Assembly: GCF_036634195.1 (NCBI RefSeq)
Contig: NZ_JAZIFY010000001.1
Location: forward strand, 6,582,501 to 6,646,500
Reading direction: 5' to 3'
DNA from: Streptomyces sp. P9-A4
GTDB lineage: Bacteria; Actinomycetota; Actinomycetes; Streptomycetales; Streptomycetaceae
DNA length: 64,000 nt
The notes under the pieces were generated by a model. The model did not search any database. It saw only the letters and a list, made by a program, of their open reading frames with translations, and was not told the DNA's origin. Position 1 is the stretch's first letter. The number at the start of each line of letters is the position of its first letter. Made by a program: the position numbers and the translations under genes. Below are positions 47,889 to 59,300 of this stretch, piece by piece.

Positions 47889-48263
47889 TCAGACGCGGCC
47901 CGCGCCCCCGAGCACGGCCGGCCCGCACTCCTCCGGGAGGTTGGCGACGACCAGGGCGAACGCCTCGTCCAGGGTCTCCGCCCTGCCGAGGGTTCCCACA
48001 CCCTTGGGCCCGGCCACCCGGAACCGTCCGTCGGCACCACGCGGATGGACCTGCCCCCCGACATGCGCGGCCGGCATTCCGGTGCAGCCGCTGAAGTACA
48101 TGACTCCATGGCTGACCAGGGGGAAGAGCTGTCGCAGCCGCGGCTGCGCATGAGCCGCGCGGACGGTCTCCGCTTCGATCAGGTCGTGGCTTCCGTCGAG
48201 GAGGAAACGCCATTCCCCCGCCACGGTCTCCGCGGCACTCCGCGCGTCGGCGTCGTCCGTCAT
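47889..48263 (-). CDS. Probable immunity protein for the Rhs toxin (DUF6193-like)
   Basis: A 124-aa protein resembling DUF6193: LFPLVSHGVMYFSGCTGM, then DGRFRVAGPKGVGTLG and a closing helix ALVVANLPEECGPAVLG. It starts ten bases after the stop of the Rhs-type toxin on the same strand, the usual place for the immunity gene of a polymorphic toxin. There is no signal peptide, so it should act in the cytoplasm. The family assignment is tentative; the role is inferred from position. Confidence 0.55.
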   Translation of the reverse strand: MTDDADARSAAETVAGEWRFLLDGSHDLIEAETVRAAHAQPRLRQLFPLVSHGVMYFSGCTGMPAAHVGGQVHPRGADGRFRVAGPKGVGTLGRAETLDEAFALVVANLPEECGPAVLGGAGRV

Positions 48264-48273
48264 CTCTCTGCTC

Positions 48274-51200
48274 TCACCTCATGTGCTTCGGAAGCTTCGA
48301 AAGGTCGGGTTTGATCTCCGGGATGTCCGGCTTGGGCACATCGATCCTCTCATTGTTCGAGTACCAGTCGATCTCCTCCCAGGGACGGCCGAGACGGTCC
48401 TCGTCCGCCTCTCCCCAGGCCGCGTCGCCGTCGTACTGACGCACGGCGCGGGCGACCAGACTCATCTCCCACGCGGTTCCGCCCACACCGGCGGGCGGGT
48501 AGTTGTCCTCGTGGCTCATGTTGAACTGGGAGCCGAACACCGCGGCTTCCCGGAAGGCCTCCACGATCGTCTCCGGGGTGTTCCAGTTGCCCACCTCCCC
48601 ACGGCTGTTCGGCATTCCGTCGAGCGTGATGGACAGCCTCGTCCCCCGGTCGCCGACCGCGCCGGAGACATTGGTCATCCAGTCGGGCGGGGTGCCGTAC
48701 GCGTAGTCGTTGCCGTTGTACGTGTGCGCCCCCGGATCCCTCTCGCGGTTCGGGTCGTGATCCGGATCGGCGGGGTCGTTGCGCAGATACCGGGCCAGTT
48801 CGTTCGACGCGTGGGTGGGCGGCCGGTTCGGCCCGAGGACGACACTGTGCCGGGGCTTGTCCGCACCCCTGTGCGGGCAGCCCGCCAGCCCCAGCGGGTC
48901 GATCCACCTGGTCGGATTCTCCACGTACGCCACCGAGTTCGGTGACGGGACGAGACCCAGGGGGTCGGGGGAGACGTAACGGCCCGAGGCGGGATCGTAG
49001 TGGCGGTGGCGGTTGTAGTGGAGCTGGGACTCGGGGTCGAAGTACTGACCGGGGAAGCGCAGCGGGGTGTACGCCGTGGCGTCGCGGTTCCACGTGGTGG
49101 TCCCCCACAGGGTGGCGCGCGTGCGCCAGGCGATGTCGCCGGACTCGTCGACGAGTTCGCGGGGAGTGCCGACCAGGTCCGTGACGATCGCGAAGAAGCG
49201 GCGGTCGACCTCCGCGCCGTCCAGGAACCGGCGCTCGACCTGGACCACCGGCTTGGAGCCGTCGTGGTCCCAGGTGAGCGCGACGCTCTCCGGCGCGCCC
49301 GCAGTGCGGGTCGACTGCTCGCAGAGGGTGTCGCCGTCCCAGGTGAACAGCGTCTCCTCGGCGACCGTGACCCCGTCGTCCGCGAGGCGCCGCTTGGCGA
49401 CCCGACGGCCGAGCGCGTCGTACAGGTACCGCCAGCGCGTGCCGTCCGGGGTGGTGACCGCGATCAGCCGGTCCTCGGCGTCCCAGTCGTAGCGCCAGGT
49501 GTCCGGCTTGCGGGAGAGCCGGGCCTTCTGCCGCAGCACCACCCGGCCCTGGGCGTCGTGCTCGTAGCGGATCGCGCCGGCGCGGACGATGCGGGTGCCG
49601 CTGTACTCGCGGGCGCCCTCGGCCGTGCCCGCGCCGGGCCAGGAGGCGTGCGTCTGGTTGCCGGCCTCGTCGTAGGCGTACCGCTCCGTCCAGTTCTCGG
49701 CCCTGAGGCCGGTGACCCGGCCCTCCGCGGACAGTTCGAACCGCCGGTGACCGGACAGCCGGTCGTCGACGGCGGTGAGGTGACCGTCCGGGCGGTAGGT
49801 GTACGCGCGCTGCTGGACGAGCCCGGTTCCGGCCGCCCGGACGCGCTGGCCGGTGAGGCGGCCCACGGCGTCGTAGGCGTGGTCGATGGTGAGCGTGGTG
49901 CCGACGCGCCGCGTGGTCTCCAGGCCCGACGCGTCGAACTCGAAGTCGACCCGGTACCCCGAGGTGTCCAGGCGCGCCGTGGAGCCGGCCGGATAGGACC
50001 AGGAGCCGACCGCCCCGGACGGCGTGGTGCGCCGGACACGGCGACCCCCCTCGTCGTACGCGCGGGTCAGCGTCCGGCCGTCGACCGTCTCCTGGAGCAC
50101 CCGGCCCGAGACGTCGCGGACGTACGACAGCTCGCAGTCGGGGCCGATGGCACCGGCCAGGTGGCCCCGGGCGTCGTAGGTGAAGCGGGTGACCGCCCCG
50201 TCGGCGTCCTTCAGGACGAGCCGGCCGCCGGGGTCCCGCTCGTAACGGACCGTCTGCCCGGCCCCGTTGGTCCGTGAGGCGAGCCGCCCGAGCCCGTCGT
50301 ACGTGTAGCCGAGGGTGCGTCCGTCGAAGTCGGTCTCGGCGGTCAGCAGACCGGCCCGGTCGTAGGCGTAGGACCAGGTGAGCCCCTGCGGGTTCGTGAC
50401 GTGCGTGAGGCGGAGTTCGGTGTCGTGCGCGAACTCGTGGCGCGCCCCGTCCGGTGTCGTCCGGGCGCTGACCAGGTCGAAGTGGGTGTACTCGAAGCGG
50501 GTCTCGCCGCCCAGGGCGTCGGTGTGCAGGACGCAGTTGCCCTCGCCGTCGTACGCCCAGGTCTGGGTGGCCCCGTCCGGATCGGTCCGCCGGGCGAGCC
50601 GGCCCTCGACGGTCCACTCCAGTTCGGTGCTGCCGCCCTGCGGGTCGGTGATCCGCACGGGCCGGCCGAAGGCGTCGCGGACGTAGCGGGTGACCCCGCC
50701 GTGCTGATCGCGCACCGCGAGCGGGAGGCCGGCCGGGTCGTTCTCCACCCGGTCGACGGCGCCCAGCGAGTCGTCGACCCCGGTAAGGCGGCCCCGTGCG
50801 TCGTAACTGAGCCTGGTTGTCGTGCCGTTGGGGCGGATGAACAAGGACGGGTTGCCGTCCTCGTCGTACTCCTGCCGGGACACCGAACCGTCCGGGGCGG
50901 TGACGACCGTGATCTGGTTCAGCTCGTTGTACTCGACACCGGCCGAACCGCCGTCCGGGTGTGCGACGCCGGTGAGGTTGCCGCGCTCGTCGTAGGTGTA
51001 CGCCGTGGTCCGCCCGGCGGGGTCGGTGCGGGTCGCGAGCCGGTCGTGGCGGTCCCACGTCTGGCGGACGGTGTTGCCCAACTGGTCGGTCACGGACAGG
51101 ACGTGGAGGCGGTCGCTGAGGACGTAGACCTTGGACCCGCCGGTGGAGTCCGTGAAGCGGGTGATCCGGTCGCCGGTGGCGGGGTGGACGTCGTACGCGA

Positions 51201-53151
51201 ACGTCGACGACAGGCAGCCGTCCGGGCCGATCGTGCGGGCGACCCTGCCCTCGGCGTCGTACTCGTACCGGAACGTGGAGCCGTTCCGGTCGGACCACGA
51301 GGTGATGCGGCCGTCCGGGTCGTAGGTGAACCGCATCGGCAGATCAGAGGAGTTGACGACCTGGGTGAGCCGGCCCGGCTCGTCGTAGCCGTAGCGCATC
51401 ACCGTCCGCGGGCCCTCGGGTGTGCGGAGAGCGAGCTCGCGCACCCTGCCGTCCTCCGACGCGAGCGTCGCCAGGTAACCGCCGGAGTGGGACACGGAGG
51501 TGGGGGTGCCGTCGCCGCGCCGCCCGAAGGCGATCCGGTTGCCGCCGCGGTCCTCGATCGCGGTGAGCCAGTACGCCGAGGACTCGTGGTACGGGCTGCC
51601 GGCGAAGGTGCGGATCACTCCGGTGCGCGGGTCGGTGACGCGGTACGTGGTCACCGCCTCGTCCTGCTCGCCGTGGCGGAGTGCCAGACGGGGACCCTCC
51701 ACGGGGAGGACGGGGTCCGCCGCACCGGGCGCGGGGAGTGCCGGGAACCACAGGACCGATCCGTCCTCGCGGGCCCAGAAGGCGCCCTGGCCGGAGGGGG
51801 CCGGCTCGATCCGTTCGTCGAGGGTCGAGGCCCAACTGGGCCCGAACCAGTGTCCGTAGCGGTACGTCGACAGATGGGTGCGCCGCAGGACCAGCGGCAG
51901 GACGCCCGCCAGGGACAGGTCGACCTGCTCCATCGTCATCTCGCCGGAGGCGATGTCGACGGGGTCGCCCTCGCAGGTGCGGTCGCCGATCTCGACGCTC
52001 TTGCCACGGGGGTCGGACCTGCTGTCCTTGAGGGGCTCCGGCCTGACGTGCGTGCCGGAGCGGGGCCCCTTGCCGCCCGGCCCGTGGCCGTGGGAGTCCT
52101 TGCCCTTGCCGTCGTCGTCCTTGCGTTCGCGGGCGAGACGGTCGCGGATGTCGTCGTCGTTGTTCCTGTGGTCCTTGGATATCCGCTTGACGGCCTTGGG
52201 GAGTGTCTCGCCGACGTGGTCGCCCATGGTCTTGGCGGACTTCACCAGCGCGCCCATGGCCTTCTCGATGACGGGGTCGAGGGCGTCGGCGATGTCGTCG
52301 CGGCCCTTGTTGCGGCGCTGGGCCGACTTCGCCTTGGTGAGCTTGCCGGCGGTCTTGCCGTGGATGCCGACGCTCACGCCGTTCAGCTTCGTACCGGCGT
52401 TGTCGTGCTCGTCGTGCTCGATGTGGAAGCCCTTGCCGCCGCCACGACCGCCGCCACCACTGCCGCCGCCTCCGGCGGAGGCGAGGTTCAGGCTGTCCTT
52501 CGCTCCCCGCACGCCCTCGTCGAAGCCGTCCTTGCCTGCCTGTCGCGTCTGATTGAGGTCCACGCCGTTCTGGACGCCGAGGGCGTCCATGCCGACCTGG
52601 ACCACCAGGTCCGCCGCCATGTTCTCAAGGGCGGCCACGACCGGTTCGGTCATGACCGAGACGATGTGACCGACGGCCTCTTCCATCGCGGCCGTGATGA
52701 GCTTCAGCAACTGCTTCTTCGTGAACGCGATCGCTCCGGCGCCGAGCAGAGCGGACAGACCGCCGGTGACCGGGATCAGCGCCATCGCCAGACCGGTCTG
52801 GCCGGCCAGCACCCCGAGCTCCGCGACGGCCTTCCACTTCATGCCCTCGATCGCACCCGCCGCCAGGTCGAGCGCGTCCGCGATCGTACGGGCCGCGGAG
52901 ACCATGTCCTTGAGGTGCTTGCCCTTGACCTTGGTCCAGTGCGCGTTGAGCGCGTCCATGGCCTCGCCGTGCCCCGACGACAGCAGGCGCTCCATGTGGT
53001 TGTTGGCGAGCTGGCCGTCGTCGGCGAGGTCGTCCGCGAACTCGCGGAGCGCGTCCGCCATCTCCCGGTACGCGTCCTCGTCGACGTTGGGCCAGTTGAC
53101 CCCCACCAGGTCGAGCAGTGTGTCCGCCCAGTCCGGCACCGTGACAGCCAT
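48274..53151 (-). CDS. Rhs/YD-repeat polymorphic toxin
   Basis: A 1625-aa toxin. The N-terminal ~200 residues are WXG/LXG-like helices (WADTLLDLVGVNWPNVDEDA) followed by hydrophobic Gly/Ala stretches. A DUF6531-type domain starts at DPVDIASGEMTMEQVDLSL. Many YD repeats follow (for example RYGYDEPGRLTQV), which build a hollow shell. The shell ends with the core motif YVENPTRWIDPLGL near 1417, after which the ~208-residue toxin tip begins. The tip (HTYNGNDYAYGTPPDWM, TRLSITLDGMP, VGGTAWEMSLV) resembles the Ntox27-type toxins, with low certainty. The ATG has GAGG upstream. There is no classical signal peptide; export is presumably by a type VII route. A likely immunity gene follows. Confidence 0.85.
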   Translation of the reverse strand: MAVTVPDWADTLLDLVGVNWPNVDEDAYREMADALREFADDLADDGQLANNHMERLLSSGHGEAMDALNAHWTKVKGKHLKDMVSAARTIADALDLAAGAIEGMKWKAVAELGVLAGQTGLAMALIPVTGGLSALLGAGAIAFTKKQLLKLITAAMEEAVGHIVSVMTEPVVAALENMAADLVVQVGMDALGVQNGVDLNQTRQAGKDGFDEGVRGAKDSLNLASAGGGGSGGGGRGGGKGFHIEHDEHDNAGTKLNGVSVGIHGKTAGKLTKAKSAQRRNKGRDDIADALDPVIEKAMGALVKSAKTMGDHVGETLPKAVKRISKDHRNNDDDIRDRLARERKDDDGKGKDSHGHGPGGKGPRSGTHVRPEPLKDSRSDPRGKSVEIGDRTCEGDPVDIASGEMTMEQVDLSLAGVLPLVLRRTHLSTYRYGHWFGPSWASTLDERIEPAPSGQGAFWAREDGSVLWFPALPAPGAADPVLPVEGPRLALRHGEQDEAVTTYRVTDPRTGVIRTFAGSPYHESSAYWLTAIEDRGGNRIAFGRRGDGTPTSVSHSGGYLATLASEDGRVRELALRTPEGPRTVMRYGYDEPGRLTQVVNSSDLPMRFTYDPDGRITSWSDRNGSTFRYEYDAEGRVARTIGPDGCLSSTFAYDVHPATGDRITRFTDSTGGSKVYVLSDRLHVLSVTDQLGNTVRQTWDRHDRLATRTDPAGRTTAYTYDERGNLTGVAHPDGGSAGVEYNELNQITVVTAPDGSVSRQEYDEDGNPSLFIRPNGTTTRLSYDARGRLTGVDDSLGAVDRVENDPAGLPLAVRDQHGGVTRYVRDAFGRPVRITDPQGGSTELEWTVEGRLARRTDPDGATQTWAYDGEGNCVLHTDALGGETRFEYTHFDLVSARTTPDGARHEFAHDTELRLTHVTNPQGLTWSYAYDRAGLLTAETDFDGRTLGYTYDGLGRLASRTNGAGQTVRYERDPGGRLVLKDADGAVTRFTYDARGHLAGAIGPDCELSYVRDVSGRVLQETVDGRTLTRAYDEGGRRVRRTTPSGAVGSWSYPAGSTARLDTSGYRVDFEFDASGLETTRRVGTTLTIDHAYDAVGRLTGQRVRAAGTGLVQQRAYTYRPDGHLTAVDDRLSGHRRFELSAEGRVTGLRAENWTERYAYDEAGNQTHASWPGAGTAEGAREYSGTRIVRAGAIRYEHDAQGRVVLRQKARLSRKPDTWRYDWDAEDRLIAVTTPDGTRWRYLYDALGRRVAKRRLADDGVTVAEETLFTWDGDTLCEQSTRTAGAPESVALTWDHDGSKPVVQVERRFLDGAEVDRRFFAIVTDLVGTPRELVDESGDIAWRTRATLWGTTTWNRDATAYTPLRFPGQYFDPESQLHYNRHRHYDPASGRYVSPDPLGLVPSPNSVAYVENPTRWIDPLGLAGCPHRGADKPRHSVVLGPNRPPTHASNELARYLRNDPADPDHDPNRERDPGAHTYNGNDYAYGTPPDWMTNVSGAVGDRGTRLSITLDGMPNSRGEVGNWNTPETIVEAFREAAVFGSQFNMSHEDNYPPAGVGGTAWEMSLVARAVRQYDGDAAWGEADEDRLGRPWEEIDWYSNNERIDVPKPDIPEIKPDLSKLPKHMR

Positions 53152-53283
53152 GACCTCAGATCCCCCCGTGCGCACGCATGTTCGCAGAATGCGAGTGCGA
53201 ATACTGTGTCATGGGAGGACGTAGTCGATCAACGTGACTTCTTCCCCGGGCGGGATCCACCGCTTCGTCGAACCGCATGCGGT

Positions 53284-53319
53284 GAGGGGCCGTTTCAGAG
53301 TGATCCGAAGCGGCCCCTC
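53284..53319. terminator. Hairpin after the synthetase gene
   Basis: An inverted repeat (GAGGGGCCGTTTC pairing with GAAGCGGCCCCTC, one G-T pair) lies 27 bases beyond the stop of the minus-strand synthetase. It shares about 15 bases with the hairpin at 8473 and a longer stretch with 46363-46393. Confidence 0.6.
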
Positions 53320-53345
53320 GGCTGAATCCGGGAATCGGTCGGGGG

Positions 53346-56300
53346 TCAGACCGTGTCGTTCACCTCGCTCGCCTCGTCGGCGCCGATCGTCTCGCTCCCG
53401 AGGCGGTCGACCGTGACCGCGAGGTCCGCGATCGTGCGCGAGGTGAAGACCTCGCGCAGGCTGATCGTGATCCGGAACCCCTTGCGGATCCGGGCGATCA
53501 GCCGCGTCGCGGCCAGCGAATCGCCGCCGAGCTCGAAGAAGTTGTCGCGGACATCCACGTGGGGGAGTTCCAGGACCTCGCACCAGAGGGCGGCGAGCCG
53601 CTCCTCGGTCGGTGTGCGCGGTGCGGAAGGCCTGGGCGCGTCGTCGGTCCGCCGGGGGGCGGGCAGCGCGCGCCGGTCGACCTTGCCGTTGGGGCTCAGC
53701 GGCCAGGTGTCCAGGGCCAGCACGTGCTGGGGGACCATGTGCGCCGGCAACCGTTCTCCCAGCCATGCCCGGAGCCGGTCGCCGAGCGGCGCGGCCCGCT
53801 CGACGGTCTCGGCCGACCGGGCGGGGGCGGCGCGGTCCACCCGGCCGCCGAGCAGGGAGTGCACCAGCAGATGACGTTCGCCCAGTGCGAGCAGCGGCCC
53901 CACTGGGTCGAAGTCGAACGCGCCGATCGGGCAGAGGCCGACATCGGTACGCGACACCCGGTCCATCAGGAGCTGGCCCATGTACCCGGCCTCCAGCAGA
54001 CAGAGGTCACGGGCGAGCCGGCCGTACATGGGCTCGATCGCGTCCAGATCCGCGACGAGGAACACCCAGAAGCCGGCGGCCTCGAAGACGGCCCGGTTGT
54101 GCGGCGCGTGGATCCCGGCATCGATCGTCGCGCCCTCTTCGAGGGTGACCAGCGCGCTGTCCCGCGGGTCGAGGTAGTACGTGCCGCCCGCCAGGCCGGA
54201 CACCGCACCGGCCTTCACGTACAGGTACGTCTGGACCGGGTAGAGGCCACCGCTCGACGGGTAGCGGCACGTGGCGAGTCCGTCCACCTCCTCCTGACGC
54301 AGGACGCCCAGGCAGTCGGCCAGTTCCGCCAGGTCCAGCGGCCCGGGGAGAAACGCCCGGTCGCTGCGCCGCCGCGACGGCTCGTCCGCCACCGGGGGCA
54401 GGACGACCCGGGGCCGGTCCGCCTCCCGGCGCAGGCCGTGCCGGGCGAGCTTGAACGCGGCCCGGTCCAAGGGGTCGAGCACTGTGACACCGTTGCGCCG
54501 GGCCTCCTCAACGTCGGTCGCGTCGGGGAGCCCGTCTCCGTCTCCGGCCCGCGTACCTCCGCCCGTCGGCCGTACGCCGCCGCCCGCCGCCTCGGGAATC
54601 ACGTACGCGACCAGCCCGTCGTGGCCGGGCCGGTCCGTGCGGCCGGTGGCGGTGACCACGGCCGAGGAGACCTCGGGGTGTGCGCGCAGGGCCGCTTCGA
54701 TCTCCCCGAGCTCGATGCGCTGGCCCCGGATCTTGACCTGGAAGTCGGCCCGGCCCATGAACTCGACGGTGCCGTTCGGCCGCCATCTGCCGAGGTCCCC
54801 GGTGCGGTACATACGCTCCCCGCTGCGGGGGTGGGTGGTGAACACCGCGTCGGTGCGCTCGGCGTCCCGCCAGTACCCGTCCGCCAGGCAGACGCCGGAG
54901 ACGTACATCTCCCCGGTCACCCACTCCGGGCACTCCTCAAGGCGCTCGTCGAGCAGGTGGTAGCCGACATTGGCGAGGGGGGTGCCGTACGGAACGCTCC
55001 GCCAGGCCGGATCGACCTCGGCGATCCGGTGCCAGATGCTCCACAAGGTCGTCTCGGTCGGGCCGCCCACGGAGACCGTCTCGATGCCAGGTGCCGCGTC
55101 CGCCAGTCGGCGCGGGACCGCGAGGGGGATCCAGTCGCCGCCGAGGAACGCCAGCCGCAGCGATGCGAGCGCGCCGGGCGAGCCGGCCGAGCGGGTGGAG
55201 CCGGTCGTGCCGGTCGAGTTGTCCCCGCCGGTGGCCTCCAGGAGCATTTCCATCATCGCCGGGACCGAGTTCCACACGGTGACCCCGTGGGCGGCGATCA
55301 GCCGCGCCCAGTGAGCCGGGTCACGGCGGTCGGCGGCTGCCGGTACGACCATCGTGCCGCCCGCGCCGAGGACCCCGAAGAGGTCGAAGACCGACAGGTC
55401 GTGGTGGAGCGCGGACACCGCGAGGCAGCGGTCGTCCTCGGTGATCCGGAACGCCGCGAGGGTCTCCACCAGGCAGTTGACGAGAGCCCGGTGGCTCACC
55501 GCGACGCCCTTCGGCTCGCCCGTCGACCCCGACGTGAACATCGTGTACGCGAGGTCGGCCGGGCTGCCGTCGGAGGGGAGCGGCGTGTCGGTGACGGCGG
55601 GCAGCGGCCGGTCCAGGCAGAGCCGCAGCGGTCCGGTCGGCCAGTCCAGGGTCTCGTCGAGCCTCGACCGGGTGAGGACGAGTTCGACCTCGCCCTTGGC
55701 GAGCAGACGGCGGAGGCGTGCGCCGGGCAACTCCGGGTCGATCGGCAGGTAGGCGGCGCCCGAGAACAGCACCGCGTAGGCGGCGACGGCCTGCTCCCAG
55801 CCCTTGTCCATGACGACGGCCACCAGCCGGCCGGGCCGGGCGCCCCGGGGACGCAGCCAGCCGGCCACCCGCCGTGCGGCGGCGTCGAGTTCGGCGTACG
55901 ACAGGGTCCGGTCGGGGGCGATCACCGCAGGGGCGTCGGGGCGGGCGGCCACCTGCCGCTCGAAGAGGTGCTGCACCTGGATGTCCGGGACGGCACGGGC
56001 AGGCCCGATGCTCGACCGGCGCCGCTTCGCCTGCGCGGGCGGCAGGGCGAGCGGGGTGCGCAGGTCCCAGGTGCGCTCGTCGGTGGCGAGCGCGCGCAGC
56101 AGCGCCGTATGCGCGGCGAACATGTCGTCGACGAGTCCGGCGGGGAAGAGCTCGTCGACCGCGTCCCAGTTGAGGAGCAGCGCGCCCTCCTCCTCCTGTA
56201 CCTGCTCGTCGAGGGAGACCTGCGGAGTCTGCGAGACGGCGAAGACGGGGGTGAGCAGCTTCTCCAGTGCCGTCCTCTCCTCGGTGGCGAAGGTGAGGTT

Positions 56301-59300
56301 GCTGGTCATGACCACCGGCATCAGTGCCTGGTCGAATCCGCCCTGGAGCCGCATGAGTTCGCGGAGCACCTCGACGCCGCCGACGTCCTGGTGCCGCAGG
56401 TCGGACCGCAGCTGCCGCTGGAGTCCGCGCGCCCGGTCCAGGAAGGTGGAGCCCGTACGGAAGTCGACCTCAAGGAGGGTGAAGGACGCGAACTGACCGA
56501 TCACCTCCCGGTAACTCGGGTCGTGCACCGGCCGGTTGAGGCGCGGTACGTTCAGCGTGAAGTGGCGGCCGGCGCTCCAGGCGGCCAGGACCTCGGCGTA
56601 GGCGGCGAGCAGCAGTCCGGTCGGAGTGAGTCCGGCCCGGCCGGCCCGCTCCTTGAGGCCCTGCCACAGTTCGGCGGGCAGCGTGGTCTCCCGCCGGGTG
56701 AACCGCGGCCGGTCGATCGAACCGGCGCGGGCGGCGCCGGGCAGCTGCGGCGCCGGGGGCAGCTCGGGCAGCCTGCTCCACCAGTGGTCGCGCGAGCGCC
56801 GGTACGCGGCCCCGTTCCGGCGTTCGGTCTCGGCGCGCACATGGTCGCGAAAGGACTTCTCCGGCCTCGGGGGCCGGGCGTCCGGCTCCTCGTAGAAGCG
56901 GGAGAGGTCGTCGAACAGCAGCCGCCCGGAGGAGAAGTCGGCGATGAGCGAGTCCACGCTGAGGTGGACGCGCAGGCCGTCGTCGAGCCGGGTGGCGGCG
57001 ACCTCGAACAGCGGCCAACGGTCGGCCGGGCGCACCTCGTGGGAGAGCCGTTCCCGGATGGCCGCCAACTCGTCCTCGGACTCCCGGTGTTCACGGCCCC
57101 GGAGATCGGTCACCCGGATCTCGTACGGGGGCACCTCGGTGAGGATCCGCTGCTCGTTGCTGTCGGGCAGCATCACGGCGCGCAGCATCTCGTGCCGGTC
57201 GATCACCCGCCGCCAGGCGTGCTCGAAGCGGGGCAGGTCGAGATCGGGGGCGTCGAACTCCAGATAGACATGGGTGGAGACGTTCCCCAGCTCGAAGGCG
57301 CCCGTGCGGCCGAGGCAGTAGGCCTGCTGGGTGTCCGTCTGAGCGAAGGGGGCGTCAGGGAGGGCGGCCGGGTCCGCCGCGCCGGTGCCTGCGGTGTCCG
57401 GAGTGGAGGCGAGCCCCGAAGCGGGCGTGAGGGCGGGCGTGGTGCCGAGGGCGGGGGTCTCGGCCGGGAGCGGTCGGCCCGCGTCGTCGAGCGGGAGTCC
57501 GCCCGTGTGCCGCTCGACGACGATCGCCGCGAGGGTGGCGATCGTCGGGTCGCCGTCGAACACGTCCTCGGAGACGTCCACGCCGAGGTCCCGCTCGACC
57601 CGGCCGACGAGCCGCAAGGTCGCGAGCGAGTCCAGCCCCAGGTCGAGCAGTGGGCGTTGTCGGTCGGGACCGCCCGCCGTATCGGTCACCAGGGTCGCCA
57701 CCAGGTCGCTCAGATAGGCCTCGACGGCGCTCCTCCGGCGGTCGGTGGTGGGCGGCTCCGGTTCCTGTGCGGCGCCGGAGGTCCACTCGCCGACGACGGT
57801 GAGGGCGCCGTCGAGAAGCGCCTGCCGGGTGGCCCTGCGCCGGATCTTGCCGCTGGAGGTCTTGGGGATGGTGCCGGTGCGGACGAGGACCAGCCGGTGG
57901 AGTCGTACGTCGAACTCCGCGACGATCACACGGCCGAGCTGCCGGGCGACCTCGGCGACGGGCGGCAGCTCCGCCCCGCGCCGGACCTCGGCGACGAGCA
58001 GCAGCTGTTCCGTGCCGTCGTCGTCGACGGCCACGGCGGCCGAGGAGTTGGCCTGGAGGGCAGGATGGGCGCGCTCCGCGCAGCGCTCGATGTCGTGCGG
58101 GTAGAGGTTGCGGCCCCGGACGATGATCAGGTCCTTGCTGCGGCCGGTCACGAACAGTTCGCCGTCGCGCAGGAACCCCAGGTCGCCGGTGCGGAGGAAC
58201 GGCCCTTCTCCGGTGGAGAGTTCGGCCTCGAAAGCGGCCTCGCTCTCGTCCGGGCGCCCCCAGTATCCGTGGGCGACGCTCGGGCCGCCCACCCAGATCT
58301 CACCGACCCGGTCGGGGCCGCAGACGGCCGCCGTGGCCGGATCGACGACGACCAGTCGCTGCCCGTCGACAGCGGACCCGCATCCGACGATGTCCCGGCT
58401 CCGGCCGGACCCGCCGCCCGTGGTGCCGGGGCTTCCTTCGCCTCCCGGGGCGACGCGGTGCGCCTCCAGCGTGGGGACGTCGACCGTGACGGTGGCCGAC
58501 GGGGTGAGGTGGGCCCCGCAGGACACCATCAGGGTGCCCTCGGCCAGCCCGTAGCTGGGCCGCAGCGCGTTCCGCCGGAACCCCCAGGGGGCGAAGTGCC
58601 CGGCGAAGCGGTCCAGCGTCGCGGCCCGTACGGGCTCCGCGCCGACGATGACGCTCTCCAGGCTGCTCAGGTCCAGGGGCTCGTGGACGGCGGGATCGAC
58701 CCGCTCGACGCAGAGGTCCAGGGCGAACGGAGGCGTCGGGGAGTTCGTCGCGCGGTAGGCGGAGATCGCGCGCAGCCACTGGACGGGGTCCAGGACGAAG
58801 GTGCCCGGCGCCATCAGGACCGCGGGGAACCCGGCGGCGAGGGGCTGCAGGATTCCGCCGATGAGCCCCATGTCGTGGTACGGCGGGAGCCAGCTCACAC
58901 AGAGGGAGTCCTCCGACGCCCGGATGCGCCGCTGGATCTGGGCGGAGTTGTACAGGAGGTTGCCGTGCGAGACCATCACGCCCTTCGGCGCGGCGGTGCT
59001 GCCCGAGGTGTACTGCAGGAACGCGAGGCTGTCGGTCCCGACGAGCGGATCGGTCCACTGCTCGGCGTCGGCGGTGAGGTCGCCGTTCGAGAACAGGGCG
59101 ACGTCCCGCAGCTCGGGTGCGTCGACGAGTCGCCTGCGGGTCCCGGCCGTGATGCGGTCGCCCAGCAGCGCGGCGACGGGCGCCGCGTCCGCGGCGACGG
59201 CCCGGAGCCGGGGGAGGCTGCGGGTGTGCGGCGGATAGCACGGTACGGCGACGGCCCCGGCGTACAGGCAGCCGAAGTACGCGCTCAGGTAGTCGGCGCC

